Assembly: GCF_015751785.1 (NCBI RefSeq)
Contig: NZ_JADOTY010000001.1
Coordinates: forward strand, 4,526,001 to 4,590,000
Source: Micromonospora vinacea
GTDB taxonomy: Bacteria; Actinomycetota; Actinomycetes; Mycobacteriales; Micromonosporaceae
Direction: 5' to 3'
Length of the DNA: 64,000 nucleotides
Position numbers and translations under genes: made by a program. How positions within the stretch are numbered: position 1 is the stretch's first letter; each line of letters starts with the position of its first letter. The notes under the pieces are model-generated. The model was not told the DNA's origin. It did no database searches and worked only from the letters and a program-made list of their open reading frames with translations. Positions 20,664-28,375 of this stretch are shown in pieces.

Positions 20664-20990
20664 GTTCCAGCGGCTGGGAAGCGGTCGCTGAAGGTGATGG
20701 CGGAGGCGTTCAAGGCGGGTTTCCAGCGCATCGTCCATCGGGTTCTGCCTGCTCCGGTGGGGTCCACGGACCGGGTCACCAGATACAGACACTTCAACGC
20801 GGCCAGCTCGTTCGGGAAGTGGCCGCGAGCCTTGATCGCCCGCCGGTAGCGGGCGTTCAACGATTCGATCGCGTTCGTAGAGCAGATGACGGTGCGGATC
20901 TCCAGGTCGTAGTCGAGGAACGGGACGGGCCTTTGTCGGCCGCGTCGCAGAGCGTCGTCGACGATCGCGTCGAACAGTTCACTCTTCAAT
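20651..20990 (-). pseudogene. IS256-family (mutator) transposase C-terminal remnant
   Basis: The minus strand encodes EIRTVICSTNAIESLNARYR, then RAIKARGHFPNELAALKCLY and LVTRSVDPTGAGRTRWTMRW, the C-terminal signature of IS256-type DDE transposases. About 110 residues remain out of about 400. The start and the catalytic DD are gone. The 3' end abuts the broken integrase, and the other side abuts an alpha/beta hydrolase gene, so this is a deletion scar. Confidence 0.85.
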
Positions 20991-20997
20991 GTGCGGC

Positions 20998-21693
20998 TCA
21001 CAGTCTCAGCAGCAGGTCGCGGACCGCGACGGGCTGAGACAGGAACGGGTGGTGGCCCGCGTCGAGCTCGACGACACGGCCGGCCCGGCGAGCGAACTCG
21101 CGCTGCAATCGGACCGGGGTGCCTGCGTCTCGGGTGCACACGAGGTACGTCGAGGGCACGTCCTTCCATGCGGCCGCCCCGACCGGCTCCCCGATCACCT
21201 GCACGCTCTGACGGGCGAGATGATCAGCCGCCTGGGACTGGGCGTCATCGTCGCAGTCCTGCAGGAATGTGCCCACAAGCAGCTCGGGGCGGACTCCGAA
21301 CGTCCCGGCGTTGGTGTCGATGTTGAGGAATGGTGCGGGGGTGCCGTCGCCGAAGTCTGACAAGCTCTGCCCAACCTCAGGCAGGTAGCTGGAGATCAGC
21401 AGCAGGTGGCGCACCGATCCAACGCCCGCGGCCGCCGCCGCCGTCACGATGCCGCCATAGCTGTGAGCGACCACGATGGTCGGCTCGTCGCTGTCCTGCA
21501 GCACCTGCCGCACGGCGCCGACGTCTTCGGTCAACCCCGGGCCACCGGCACCTCCCGGCGCGCCGGCCTCTCCGCAACTCGGGAGCGCCGGGGCCACGCT
21601 CGCCACCCCCCGCTCCTCCAGCAATCCGGTCATGCGGTGCCACCACCACCAGCCATCCCGCACGCACGCCCCGTGCACGAATACGACCCTCAT
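20998..21693 (-). CDS. alpha/beta hydrolase
   Basis: The 231-residue protein starts MRVVFVHGACVRDGWWW, with the oxyanion motif HGA. The nucleophile elbow is AHSYGG (Ser), and the catalytic His is in DAGHHPFLSQP. It resembles the salicylate-esterase/RsbQ-like hydrolases with a short cap. ATG at 21693 is chosen because upstream residues are unrelated and enter the divergent promoter. It is transcribed away from a TetR regulator 70 bases upstream, which probably controls it. The substrate is unknown. Confidence 0.82.
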   Translation of the reverse strand: MRVVFVHGACVRDGWWWWHRMTGLLEERGVASVAPALPSCGEAGAPGGAGGPGLTEDVGAVRQVLQDSDEPTIVVAHSYGGIVTAAAAAGVGSVRHLLLISSYLPEVGQSLSDFGDGTPAPFLNIDTNAGTFGVRPELLVGTFLQDCDDDAQSQAADHLARQSVQVIGEPVGAAAWKDVPSTYLVCTRDAGTPVRLQREFARRAGRVVELDAGHHPFLSQPVAVRDLLLRL

Positions 21694-21715
21694 CGCCACC
21701 TCCGCGTTCACTGTT

Positions 21716-21750
21716 ACTGCCGTCCCACCCACAGTAGACGTATCGGCAGT
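21716..21750. promoter_or_regulatory. candidate TetR operator between divergent hydrolase and regulator genes
   Basis: ACTGCCG (21716-21722) and CGGCAGT (21744-21750) form an inverted repeat with a 21-base spacer. Extending outward gives GTTACTGCCG against CGGCAGTTAC, 9 of 10 complementary. It lies in the 70-base intergenic space, so one regulator dimer pair could cover both promoters. Confidence 0.45.
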
Positions 21751-21763
21751 TACGTGAAAAAGT

Positions 21764-22333
21764 GTGCCGGTGGGACGGCGACCTCAACCCGAGATCAAGA
21801 AGCGGCTGCTCGACGCGTGCACCGACTACGCGCTCGAGCACGGCCTGCCCGACAGGCTCGAACCACTGGCCTCCGCCGCAGGCACCTCCACCCGCATGCT
21901 GATCTATCATTTCGGCACCCGCGACGTTCTCCTGCGCGCCGTTCTTGAGCACGCGCGGCAACGCCAGCTCATCACTTTCGGTGACCTGCTGCGCGTACGA
22001 CCCGATCAGCCCTACACCGCCACGCTGGCGAACGCCTGGAGGTTCATAACCGGTCCCGAAGGGCAGCCTTACTTGGGAATGTTCGGGCAGTGGCGGGAAA
22101 GCGCCGCGCAGCAACTATTGCCCGATTTTCGCCGGATGGCGACGACTAACTGGCTCGGGCCGCTCGAAAAAGGCTTGAGCAGCATCGATCGGCCAGAGCT
22201 CGCTACCCTCGTCCTCGCGGTCATTCGCGGTCTCCTCATGGACCTCGATGCCACTGCCGACAGCACCCGAACAGATAGGGCGTTCTCCGGTTTCCTCAGC
22301 ACACTCGATCAACAGATCGTCCCCAACCGTTGA
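21764..22333 (+). CDS. TetR-family regulator
   Basis: The 189-residue protein has an N-terminal helix-turn-helix at about residues 10-55: KKRLLDACTDYALEHGL, LASAAGTSTRMLIYHFGTRD. A ligand-binding C-terminal part follows with WRFITGPEGQPYLGMFGQW. It starts with GTG at 21764; GTG at 21770 is an alternative. It is divergent from the alpha/beta hydrolase gene and is most simply its local repressor. The last 20 residues are polar, as usual for the family. Confidence 0.85.
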   Translation: MPVGRRPQPEIKKRLLDACTDYALEHGLPDRLEPLASAAGTSTRMLIYHFGTRDVLLRAVLEHARQRQLITFGDLLRVRPDQPYTATLANAWRFITGPEGQPYLGMFGQWRESAAQQLLPDFRRMATTNWLGPLEKGLSSIDRPELATLVLAVIRGLLMDLDATADSTRTDRAFSGFLSTLDQQIVPNR

Positions 22334-22864
22334 TCCGTACCCAGCTGGGGACACCAACCCGTACGCCGACAGAGGGCTACGCGGACCCCCCCGAGTCGGG
22401 ATTTCGGGCGGAGGTGCAAGCCCAGCCGGCCATGGCCCGCAGCGACAAGTTGGTCGACATCGTCGTCGACCACTCACCTAACGACTTTGCCGGGGCCCTG
22501 GGTCCTGCACCACGTCGAAACGAACCGCTCCGCACGATGAAAATGGCTCACTAATGTCAGTGGACAGCTGGCCCCGGCGCCCCATGACAAGATGCGCGAC
22601 CTCGTGCTCTGCGGTCGCTACGAGATCGATGGAGGACGCCGGGCCACATCGGACGAGTTGGCGGAGCGAGTCCTCGATGCGGTCGTGAGGCATTGCTTGC
22701 CTCCACCGACGTCAAGCAGCAAATTCGTGAGCTTCCACCGTTAGACAGCCTGCCTCCCAGCGCCACCATGGCAGACGTCCGTACCGAACAGCGGATAGCG
22801 ATATTCACGCCACCGGAACCCTGCTCCAGCTACGGCTCACCGATCATCAAGGAAGCTTGGCTGA
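22334..22864. other. 531 bases without a confident gene
   Basis: Short frames exist on both strands, for example 22478-22693 minus with an HEVAH motif and about 22591-22743 plus beginning MRDLVLCGRYEIDGG. Neither has a clear ribosome site or family. Codon use looks mixed, as in decayed DNA. I see no terminator or repeat. Confidence 0.4.
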
Positions 22865-23446
22865 ATGTGGGGTACGCCAAGCCATCGAGACGAACGGGCA
22901 GAGACAAGAGCGACCAGACATGAGCTGCCCCGCTACCACGAAACCGGATCCGCCGTGCTTGTTTGTGCGGTAGTCCTGACCGGGTACAGCTCTTCGGCTG
23001 CGGAGCACCCTGCCGCACCCGTCATGTCCTCGGTGGCCAGTCCAGCATCAGCTTCGCCTCAACCTTCGGCCATCACTCGGGCCCCTCAGCCTTCGGCTAT
23101 CACGCCCACCCATGCCTGGGACCGGCTCTGGGCCGAAGAAAAACTCCACGACAAGTTGAGCGTCAAGGAAGTCGGTCTATCCGACGCCCGTCTTCCTGAC
23201 CAAGGTGAGGACCTCTACGACAGGCCGCTGCAGCGCCTCGTACGCCGCGATATGAGCGCCTCCTTGCTCCGGGTCCGCGCCGAGGCCCCCCAGCTCGCCG
23301 ACCAGCTGGGCTGGCAGTTGCAGGCGGTGCCACCCGCTTGGTGCTCGATCGTGCTGCCGTCACGTACCCCGCAGCAATTGGCCGCACACGTTGCGGAAGC
23401 CAACGCGAGGGGGCAGGAGTTCGCCCGCAGGCTGGGTGTCAAATGA
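22865..23446 (+). CDS. possible exported protein with altered lipobox
   Basis: The frame gives 193 residues if started at 22865, but the real start may be GTG at 22952, immediately before LVCAVVLTGYSSSAAEHP. That segment looks like a lipoprotein signal in which the lipobox Cys is replaced by Tyr (LTGYSS where LxGCSS is expected; TAC instead of TGC). A Ser/Ala/Pro linker with a duplicated PQPSAIT unit follows. After it comes a soluble region (LHDKLSVKEVGL to VAEANARGQEFARRLGVK) that looks like real protein. The family is not recognised. The gene may be decayed. Confidence 0.45.
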   Translation: MWGTPSHRDERAETRATRHELPRYHETGSAVLVCAVVLTGYSSSAAEHPAAPVMSSVASPASASPQPSAITRAPQPSAITPTHAWDRLWAEEKLHDKLSVKEVGLSDARLPDQGEDLYDRPLQRLVRRDMSASLLRVRAEAPQLADQLGWQLQAVPPAWCSIVLPSRTPQQLAAHVAEANARGQEFARRLGVK

Positions 23447-23479
23447 GAGCCGCCGGTCGACCGGCGGAAACAGCGGTTG

Positions 23480-23614
23480 TTGACCTTCACACGTGACGAG
23501 GTCGGCCGCCGCGTCTGCCCGCGCGGCGCGATGACCTGGTCGGTCAACTGGGACGTGACGAACGGCAACCGCTTCGCCAACACGGTCGGCCCGCACCTGG
23601 ACGCGCTGCCCTGA
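23480..23614 (+). pseudogene. GH18 chitinase C-terminal fragment
   Basis: A 44-residue open stretch encodes GRRVCPRGAMTWSVNWD, then VTNGNRFANTVGPHLDALP and a stop. The sequence RGAMTWSxNWDxTNG...FxxTVGPHL is characteristic of the C-terminal end of actinomycete family-18 chitinases. The rest of the gene, including the DxxDxDxE catalytic motif, is absent upstream. It is a deletion remnant ending 12 bases before a perfect terminator that could be the original chitinase terminator. Confidence 0.75.
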
Positions 23615-23625
23615 GACCGGCACCG

Positions 23626-23658
23626 CCGGCACGGATCCCGCAACGGGATCCGTGCCGG
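23626..23658. terminator. perfect 15-bp hairpin between converging genes
   Basis: CCGGCACGGATCCCG (23626-23640) pairs completely with 23644-23658 around a CAA loop. It lies between the chitinase remnant (plus) and the secreted-protein gene (minus) and can serve both. There is no T-run. Confidence 0.7.
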
Positions 23659-23667
23659 GTGGGCCGA

Positions 23668-24138
23668 TCAGATGAACGCGAGCGAGCTGAAGAACGCCGG
23701 GTAGCAGTCGACATAGATGTCGTAGACGCCGGGCGGCACGTGCACGGGGCCCAGGGTGGCCCCGTTGGAGCACCGGGCGCTGACCGCGGTCGTCGGCTGG
23801 CCGGTGAGGGTGCAGCCCTGGAACACGATCAGCCACGGGTCGACGTACTGCCCGGCGTACGGGCAGGAGCCCGACATCACCGAGAAACCGCCGCCCTTCG
23901 CCGGTGAGGCGGCGGCCGCCGTCGACGTCGTGACGCTCAACGTGCCGGCGGAGCTCGCCGATGCCCGCTCGGCTCCGATGGCGGCGACAGCCGCGTCGCC
24001 GCTCGGCGCGGGTGCCGCGACCGCCGCGGATGGTGCGGCCATGAACGCGGCGAGCATCGCCGTCGCGGCCAACAGCAGACTGGATGCGCGGAGAATGCCG
24101 GATCGTGCTCCGGCGGAGGGTCGACTACGCCATGTCAT
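23668..24138 (-). CDS. small secreted protein with four cysteines
   Basis: The 156-residue protein begins MTWRSRPSAGARSGILRASS, then a hydrophobic core (LLLAATAMLAAFMA) and AVAAPAPS, a typical Sec signal peptide. The mature part is Ala/Ser/Thr-rich for 40 residues. The compact end has four Cys in SCPYAGQ, QGCTLTG, ARCSNG and VDCYPAF, suggesting two disulfides. No family is recognised. ATG at 24138 follows GAGAGGTGG on the minus strand. It is divergent from a PucR-like regulator 249 bases away. Confidence 0.75.
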   Translation of the reverse strand: MTWRSRPSAGARSGILRASSLLLAATAMLAAFMAAPSAAVAAPAPSGDAAVAAIGAERASASSAGTLSVTTSTAAAASPAKGGGFSVMSGSCPYAGQYVDPWLIVFQGCTLTGQPTTAVSARCSNGATLGPVHVPPGVYDIYVDCYPAFFSSLAFI

Positions 24139-24387
24139 AACCAGAACCACCTCTCGATTGCTGTGCGATCTGCGGATGCCGGGGCGCGTACCTGGTCGCG
24201 CCCGACCCGGCCGGGCCGTCGTCCGACGTCCATGGCGAAGCGTTCCAAGGTGCCGGTGGCCGGGTCTTCGTGATATTGCGAGAACCGGGTCGCCGGCGTA
24301 CCCCGGTTCTTGCGAATGTCCGCAAGGCTGTCCGGTCCGCGTCAACCGGGCGGAGTGGCCGGAACGCATCGATTACCGTTGACCGGC

Positions 24388-25554
24388 ATGGGCGGTCTGT
24401 TCAGCCTCTGGCGGCAGCGAGTGGCCGACAACGCCCGCCGGGCGGTGGACGCCTACCAGGAGGAGCTGCTGGAATACCGCAACCTCGCGGCCATGCCGCG
24501 GGTGCGGTCGGAGATGCTCGATTTCGCGGTCTTCCTCCGTCAGCGCACGGTCGACCTCGCGGCGGACAGCGCGCCGTTCCACGTGCAGGATCTGGACCTG
24601 ATGGCCGCGATGGGCCGCCAGCGCGGCGAGAAGGGACTCACCCTGACCGCGCAGCGGCAGGTGCTGCTCGTGCACACCCGGCTGACGCTGCGCGAGGTGT
24701 ACGAGGCGGCCGGCCCGAACGACATCGCCGCGACGATGCACACGCTCGCCTGGCTGGCTCCCGCGGGACTGGCCGCCCAGGGCGCGTACACCCGGGGCTG
24801 GATCGAGGGGCAGCGGCGCACGCTGGCGACCGCCGCCCAGGTGCGGCTGCTGACGGTGATGCTGCTGGCCGGCGACGACAGCGCGACCGACCTGGCGCGC
24901 AGCCTGCACATGCCGGTCCCCGACCACGTCGTCGCGACGGTGGTCCGGGTGGCCGGCGGGTCGCCCGGGCCGGACCAGGCGGCGCGGGACGAGTTCGCCG
25001 GCGCGCTGCTGAAGACGCACTGGATGCCGCTGAGCTGGCCGGAGCCGCACGAGGTGGTCGCGCTGATCCCCAGCTCACCGGGCGGCCGGCAGCCGGCGGT
25101 CGAGCGCGGGCTCGCGCTGGCCCGCGACGTGGCCTCGATGACCGGCCGGCCGTGCGCGGCCGGCACCGCGCCTGGGCGGGTGCGCGCGTTCGGCGACGCC
25201 GTGGCGCTGGCCCGGCAGGTCAGCGAGGTCGCACCGGTGCGGGCCGTGCCGCGCCACGCCTACACGGTCACCGACGTCTTCGCCGAGCTGGGCGCCGCCC
25301 GACTGGCGGAGGTCGGGCAGTGGCTCCAGGTGGTGGCGGCGCAACTCGACGCCGGCCCCGACCTGGTCGCCACGCTGGACGCCTACTACCAACACGACAT
25401 GAACCGGCTCGACACCGCGGCCGCGCTGTGCATCCACCCGCGCACGCTCGACTACCGCCTGACCCGGGTGCGCGACCTGACCGGGCTGGAGGCGGGCTCG
25501 ACCCGCGGCGTACGCGTGCTGAGCACCGCCGTCGCCCGGATCCTCGCCGGCTAG
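24388..25554 (+). CDS. PucR-type helix-turn-helix regulator
   Basis: The 388-residue protein has a C-terminal PucR-like HTH: LVATLDAYYQHDMNRLDTAA, then ALCIHPRTLDYRLTRVRDLT (about residues 330-370). The N-terminal 170 residues are helical (QEELLEYRNLAAMPRVRSEM and similar), and the middle resembles the GGDEF-derived domain of these regulators. It probably responds to a small molecule or stress and controls the neighbouring secreted-protein gene. ATG at 24388 is chosen; longer frames upstream are Arg/Pro-rich and unsupported. Confidence 0.8.
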   Translation: MGGLFSLWRQRVADNARRAVDAYQEELLEYRNLAAMPRVRSEMLDFAVFLRQRTVDLAADSAPFHVQDLDLMAAMGRQRGEKGLTLTAQRQVLLVHTRLTLREVYEAAGPNDIAATMHTLAWLAPAGLAAQGAYTRGWIEGQRRTLATAAQVRLLTVMLLAGDDSATDLARSLHMPVPDHVVATVVRVAGGSPGPDQAARDEFAGALLKTHWMPLSWPEPHEVVALIPSSPGGRQPAVERGLALARDVASMTGRPCAAGTAPGRVRAFGDAVALARQVSEVAPVRAVPRHAYTVTDVFAELGAARLAEVGQWLQVVAAQLDAGPDLVATLDAYYQHDMNRLDTAAALCIHPRTLDYRLTRVRDLTGLEAGSTRGVRVLSTAVARILAG

Positions 25555-25639
25555 ATCAGCAGCCGAGTGAGCTCCATGTTCTTCATACTGATTTAGCTCA
25601 GCTTGATACCGAAACGCATCGAAACCTGTCGCGAGCTGA

Positions 25640-26290
25640 TCATGCACAGACGGTGTACGCGCACTTCAAGCGGCTGGACGAGCGGGGTGTGACCGAGCGG
25701 ATCCTGACCGAGTTGCGCGAGCAGGTGCGCTTGGCGCATGGCCCGCAGCCGGAGCCGACGGCGGGGATCATCGACTCGCAGAGCGTCAAGGGCGCGGACA
25801 CCGTGCCCCGCGCCACCCGCGGCTACGACGCCGGCAAGAAGATCAACGGCCGCGAGCGGTTCATCGTCACCGACACCCTCGGCCTGCTGGTCACCGTCTG
25901 GGTCCTGGCCGCCTCCTGGCAGGACCGCGACGGCGCCAAAGGGGCCCTGCTCGCTACCTACGCGGCCACCCCGATCCGGTACATCATCGGCAACACCGGC
26001 TTCGCCGGCCGCCTGGTGGACTGGACCCGGGACCTGCTGCGCACCACCCTGGAGATCGTCCGCAAACCCGCTAACCAGCGAGGCTTCGTCGTGCACCCCC
26101 GCCGCTGGGTCGTGGAGCGGACCCTGGCCTGGCGCACCGCCCACCGCCGCCTGGCCCGCGACTACGAAACCCATCCCGGCACGTCAGAGGCAATGATCCG
26201 CTGGCGGTCATCGGCGGCATGCTGCACCGCCTCACCCGAGGCGCATCCGCCACCCGCCAACAACGCCGCACGTTCAACCCGCCCGACTGA
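25640..26290 (+). pseudogene. IS5-family transposase remnant, frameshifted and catalytically mutated
   Basis: The frame encodes an IS5-type DDE transposase from YAHFKRLDERGVTERIL onward, including GIIDSQSVKGAD (first Asp) and HPRRWVVERTLAWR (Glu). The N-terminal third is missing. The second catalytic site reads IIGNTGFAG where DGGYAG is usual, so the Asp is Asn. After MIRW a single missing G shifts the frame; reading +1 restores AVIGGMLHRLTRGA to the natural stop at 26290. It is dead by three independent lesions. Confidence 0.88.
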
Positions 26291-26459
26291 CACAGATGTG
26301 AAACGCCTTCTAAGGAATTCGGCAGTAGCAACCGATCGAGCCGAAGGGCATCGCACTCGTCGGATCGACCGTGCTCCAGTTCTGCCTGAGGTCGAGCGAG
26401 AGGCACTAGGAAGCAACAGTCGTCGTCGGGCTGGAGCCATTAGTTGGCATGATGGGCCG

Positions 26460-27032
26460 GTGACCGAGCCGGTATTTCGTTACCACCCTGATCCCTTGGC
26501 AACGGGCTCGGCGGTCCGAATTCAGCACGAATGCAGCGTCTGCGGTCAGCTACGGCAAACACGCTACAAGGGACCAATCTACGGCAGGCAACCCGACAGT
26601 CTCTGCCTGCACTGCATCTACTCGGGTGCGGCTTCCAGGGCGCTCGGCGGCGTTGCCCCCGCGACGGATGGCAGCGACATCCTGGAGATGCCTGCCGAGT
26701 TCAGCGACGCAGTCGACGTACCCGACGGCGTGCCGCTGCACATCGTCGAGGAGATCACTCGCCGGACCCCCGGCTTCACCGGTTGGCAGCAGGAATCATG
26801 GCTCTACCACTGCGGTGATGGCGCGGCTTTTCTCGGCCCGGCCGGCTACCCCGATCTCGAACCTCATCCGAGCGCGCTGAACATGCTTCGCGCGAGCCAC
26901 CGGCGACTCGGCTGGTCACCCGAGGAAGGCGAGGAGTTCCTCCACCGGCTCGACCGCCACGGCGAGCCAACCGCGTATCTGTTCCAATGCCTGCGATGCG
27001 GGACTCACCTCGCGTCCTGGGATATCGGTTAA
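26460..27032 (+). CDS. CbrC family protein
   Basis: The 190-residue protein starts with GTG (VTEPVFRYHPDPLATGS). It matches the CbrC (UPF0167) family: FRYHPDPL, a CSVCG zinc-type pair, YKGPIYG, LCLHCIYSGAA, then RRTPGFTGWQQESWLYHCGD and AAFLGPAGYPDLE. In E. coli CbrC is linked to colicin E2 tolerance, but the molecular role is unknown. The full family length is present and no neighbours are co-oriented in an operon. The zinc ligands C-x2-C and C-x2-C are intact. Confidence 0.85.
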   Translation: MTEPVFRYHPDPLATGSAVRIQHECSVCGQLRQTRYKGPIYGRQPDSLCLHCIYSGAASRALGGVAPATDGSDILEMPAEFSDAVDVPDGVPLHIVEEITRRTPGFTGWQQESWLYHCGDGAAFLGPAGYPDLEPHPSALNMLRASHRRLGWSPEEGEEFLHRLDRHGEPTAYLFQCLRCGTHLASWDIG

Positions 27033-27485
27033 CCGCACCCCCACGCCGAGACACGGACGCACTCGCTTCGACATGGGCACGCACCGCGTTGGGATCGAGG
27101 AGCCGCACCCCCCGCTTGGTCTAAGTTCACTCCGACAGCAGAGGACCGTCACGGCTGTGCTGGGGGCCGAGCGTGTCAGGGCCATGCTCCAGATGGGCGG
27201 GCCGTCAACAAACTGTTGAAGATGCGTCAGCGTGAGCCGTGCCCACCACCCCCGGCAAGCGGTCATGGAGTCGAGGCCCGATTCTCCCGAAAGGTGAACA
27301 GGACGTACGTGATCGAGGCGGGTTAGCCATCATTTCGACCACCCGCTACTGGTACCCGTATCGGTGCATGATCGCGTCGATGTCTTGCCTTTCTTGACAC
27401 GCTGTGCGGTGCTGGTTGACGGCGTTGGCGGTCGCGTCGATCTCTGCTGCGGTGGATGTCGCCGGATGGTGGAGGAGGGTTAGCC
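27033..27485. other. 453 bases without a gene
   Basis: No frame has a start with a ribosome site and family-like sequence. GC content is slightly lower than its neighbours. The last 40 bases hold GGAGGAGGG directly ahead of the next ATG. Confidence 0.5.
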
Positions 27486-27896
27486 ATGCGCATCTGCGTC
27501 GGGTGTCGAGCGGACCAGCGCACCGTTGTTCGTATCGGCAGTTGGGGCGTGCCGCACGGTGCTCCCGGGCATCAGGTCAACTATCGCTGGAGGAGCCTGT
27601 TCGCCTGCCCGCGGTGTGGGGCTGGCCTTCTCGTGTACTTCGATCATGATTGCTTCCACCAGCCCTGGGAGGAGCCGTGGGACATGGACTGGTCCTGGCC
27701 GGTCGCCGCCGACGGGGTCCAACGGTTGACGGCTGCTCTTGCCCAGTGTTCGGATCCGCTGCAGTCGTCGTGCGAATGCCCTGTGCACCGGTCGTTGCGG
27801 GACAGCATCGAGAATGCGCTGCCACGTGAGGTTCCGGTGACGGTCGCGCTGACGGCGGAAGGGCTGCCACAGATTCGGTCAGCGCCCATGCCGTGA
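27486..27896 (+). CDS. zinc-ribbon-containing hypothetical protein
   Basis: The 136-residue protein starts MRICVGCRADQRTVVRIGSW and has CVGC near the N-terminus and CPRCGAGLL at about residues 42-50, forming a treble-clef or ribbon-like pair. DHDCFHQPWEEPWDMDW is acidic and aromatic. CECPVHRSLRDSIENAL follows. The family is not recognised. The ribosome site GGAGGAGGGTT is strong. Its end runs into the start of a repeat, described next, that is shared with 34993 onward. Confidence 0.6.
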   Translation: MRICVGCRADQRTVVRIGSWGVPHGAPGHQVNYRWRSLFACPRCGAGLLVYFDHDCFHQPWEEPWDMDWSWPVAADGVQRLTAALAQCSDPLQSSCECPVHRSLRDSIENALPREVPVTVALTAEGLPQIRSAPMP

Positions 27897-28185
27897 GGCG
27901 GGCGCGACACGGTGACAGGACCAGAGGAGCGATCAGACCTTGGCGGGATTCTGTGTGGGGACCCCCGGTTTACCCCCCGATAAACTCGCCCAGTCGTTGA
28001 CGAAGCGTGACAAGTAGCGATGAACGTCCGTCGATGTTTCCGCAGCTCAGCGCTCACTTTCGGCAGGCAATGACAAGCTTCGGCCGATCACTGTCGGTAA
28101 CAAGGGGTTTTGACAAGTAATGACAAGACCTGAACGAGGCTCGACATGAGGTTGTCTTGGGTTCAAGTCACTCGTTTCCCTGAGC
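27887..28185. repeat. att-arm repeat A1 (with tRNA-like tail)
   Basis: The stretch matches 34993-35204 over most of its length: CCGTGAGGCGGGCGCG, GACCCCCGGTTTACCCCCCG, TCGTTGACGAAG, CGCAGCTCAGCG and GGTAACAAGGGG. Its last part (28108 onward) matches 63101 onward. TGACAAG occurs four times (28008, 28071, 28111, 28121). It ends in TGGGTTCAAGTCACTCG, resembling a tRNA T-arm. It is thus a chimera of two att-end types and probably a relic of an integrative element boundary. Confidence 0.7.
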
Positions 28186-28375
28186 GCTTGATGCCGGGTC
28201 GGCGCCGCGGAAGGCGCGTCGCGACGAGCTCGGCCGCAGCGCACTGCAGCGAGCGAACGCCGCGGCCCAGCTTAGATGGCGCGCGCTCACCGGCGTCGAG
28301 CTGACCGGGGGCCGTCCGCCGCGGTTGCCGGCGGATGACGGAGGTCTGCGCGGCGGACGGTGGTGTGCGGGGAGG

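Noticed and set aside
22478..22693. Minus-strand frame with HEVAH (possible metalloprotease)
   Set aside because: It is 71 residues, lacks a third ligand and a ribosome site, and the plus strand has an equally plausible frame, so neither is called.
28008..28127. CRISPR-like array from repeated TGACAAG
   Set aside because: Units are 7 bases at irregular spacing, without spacers of constant length or cas genes.
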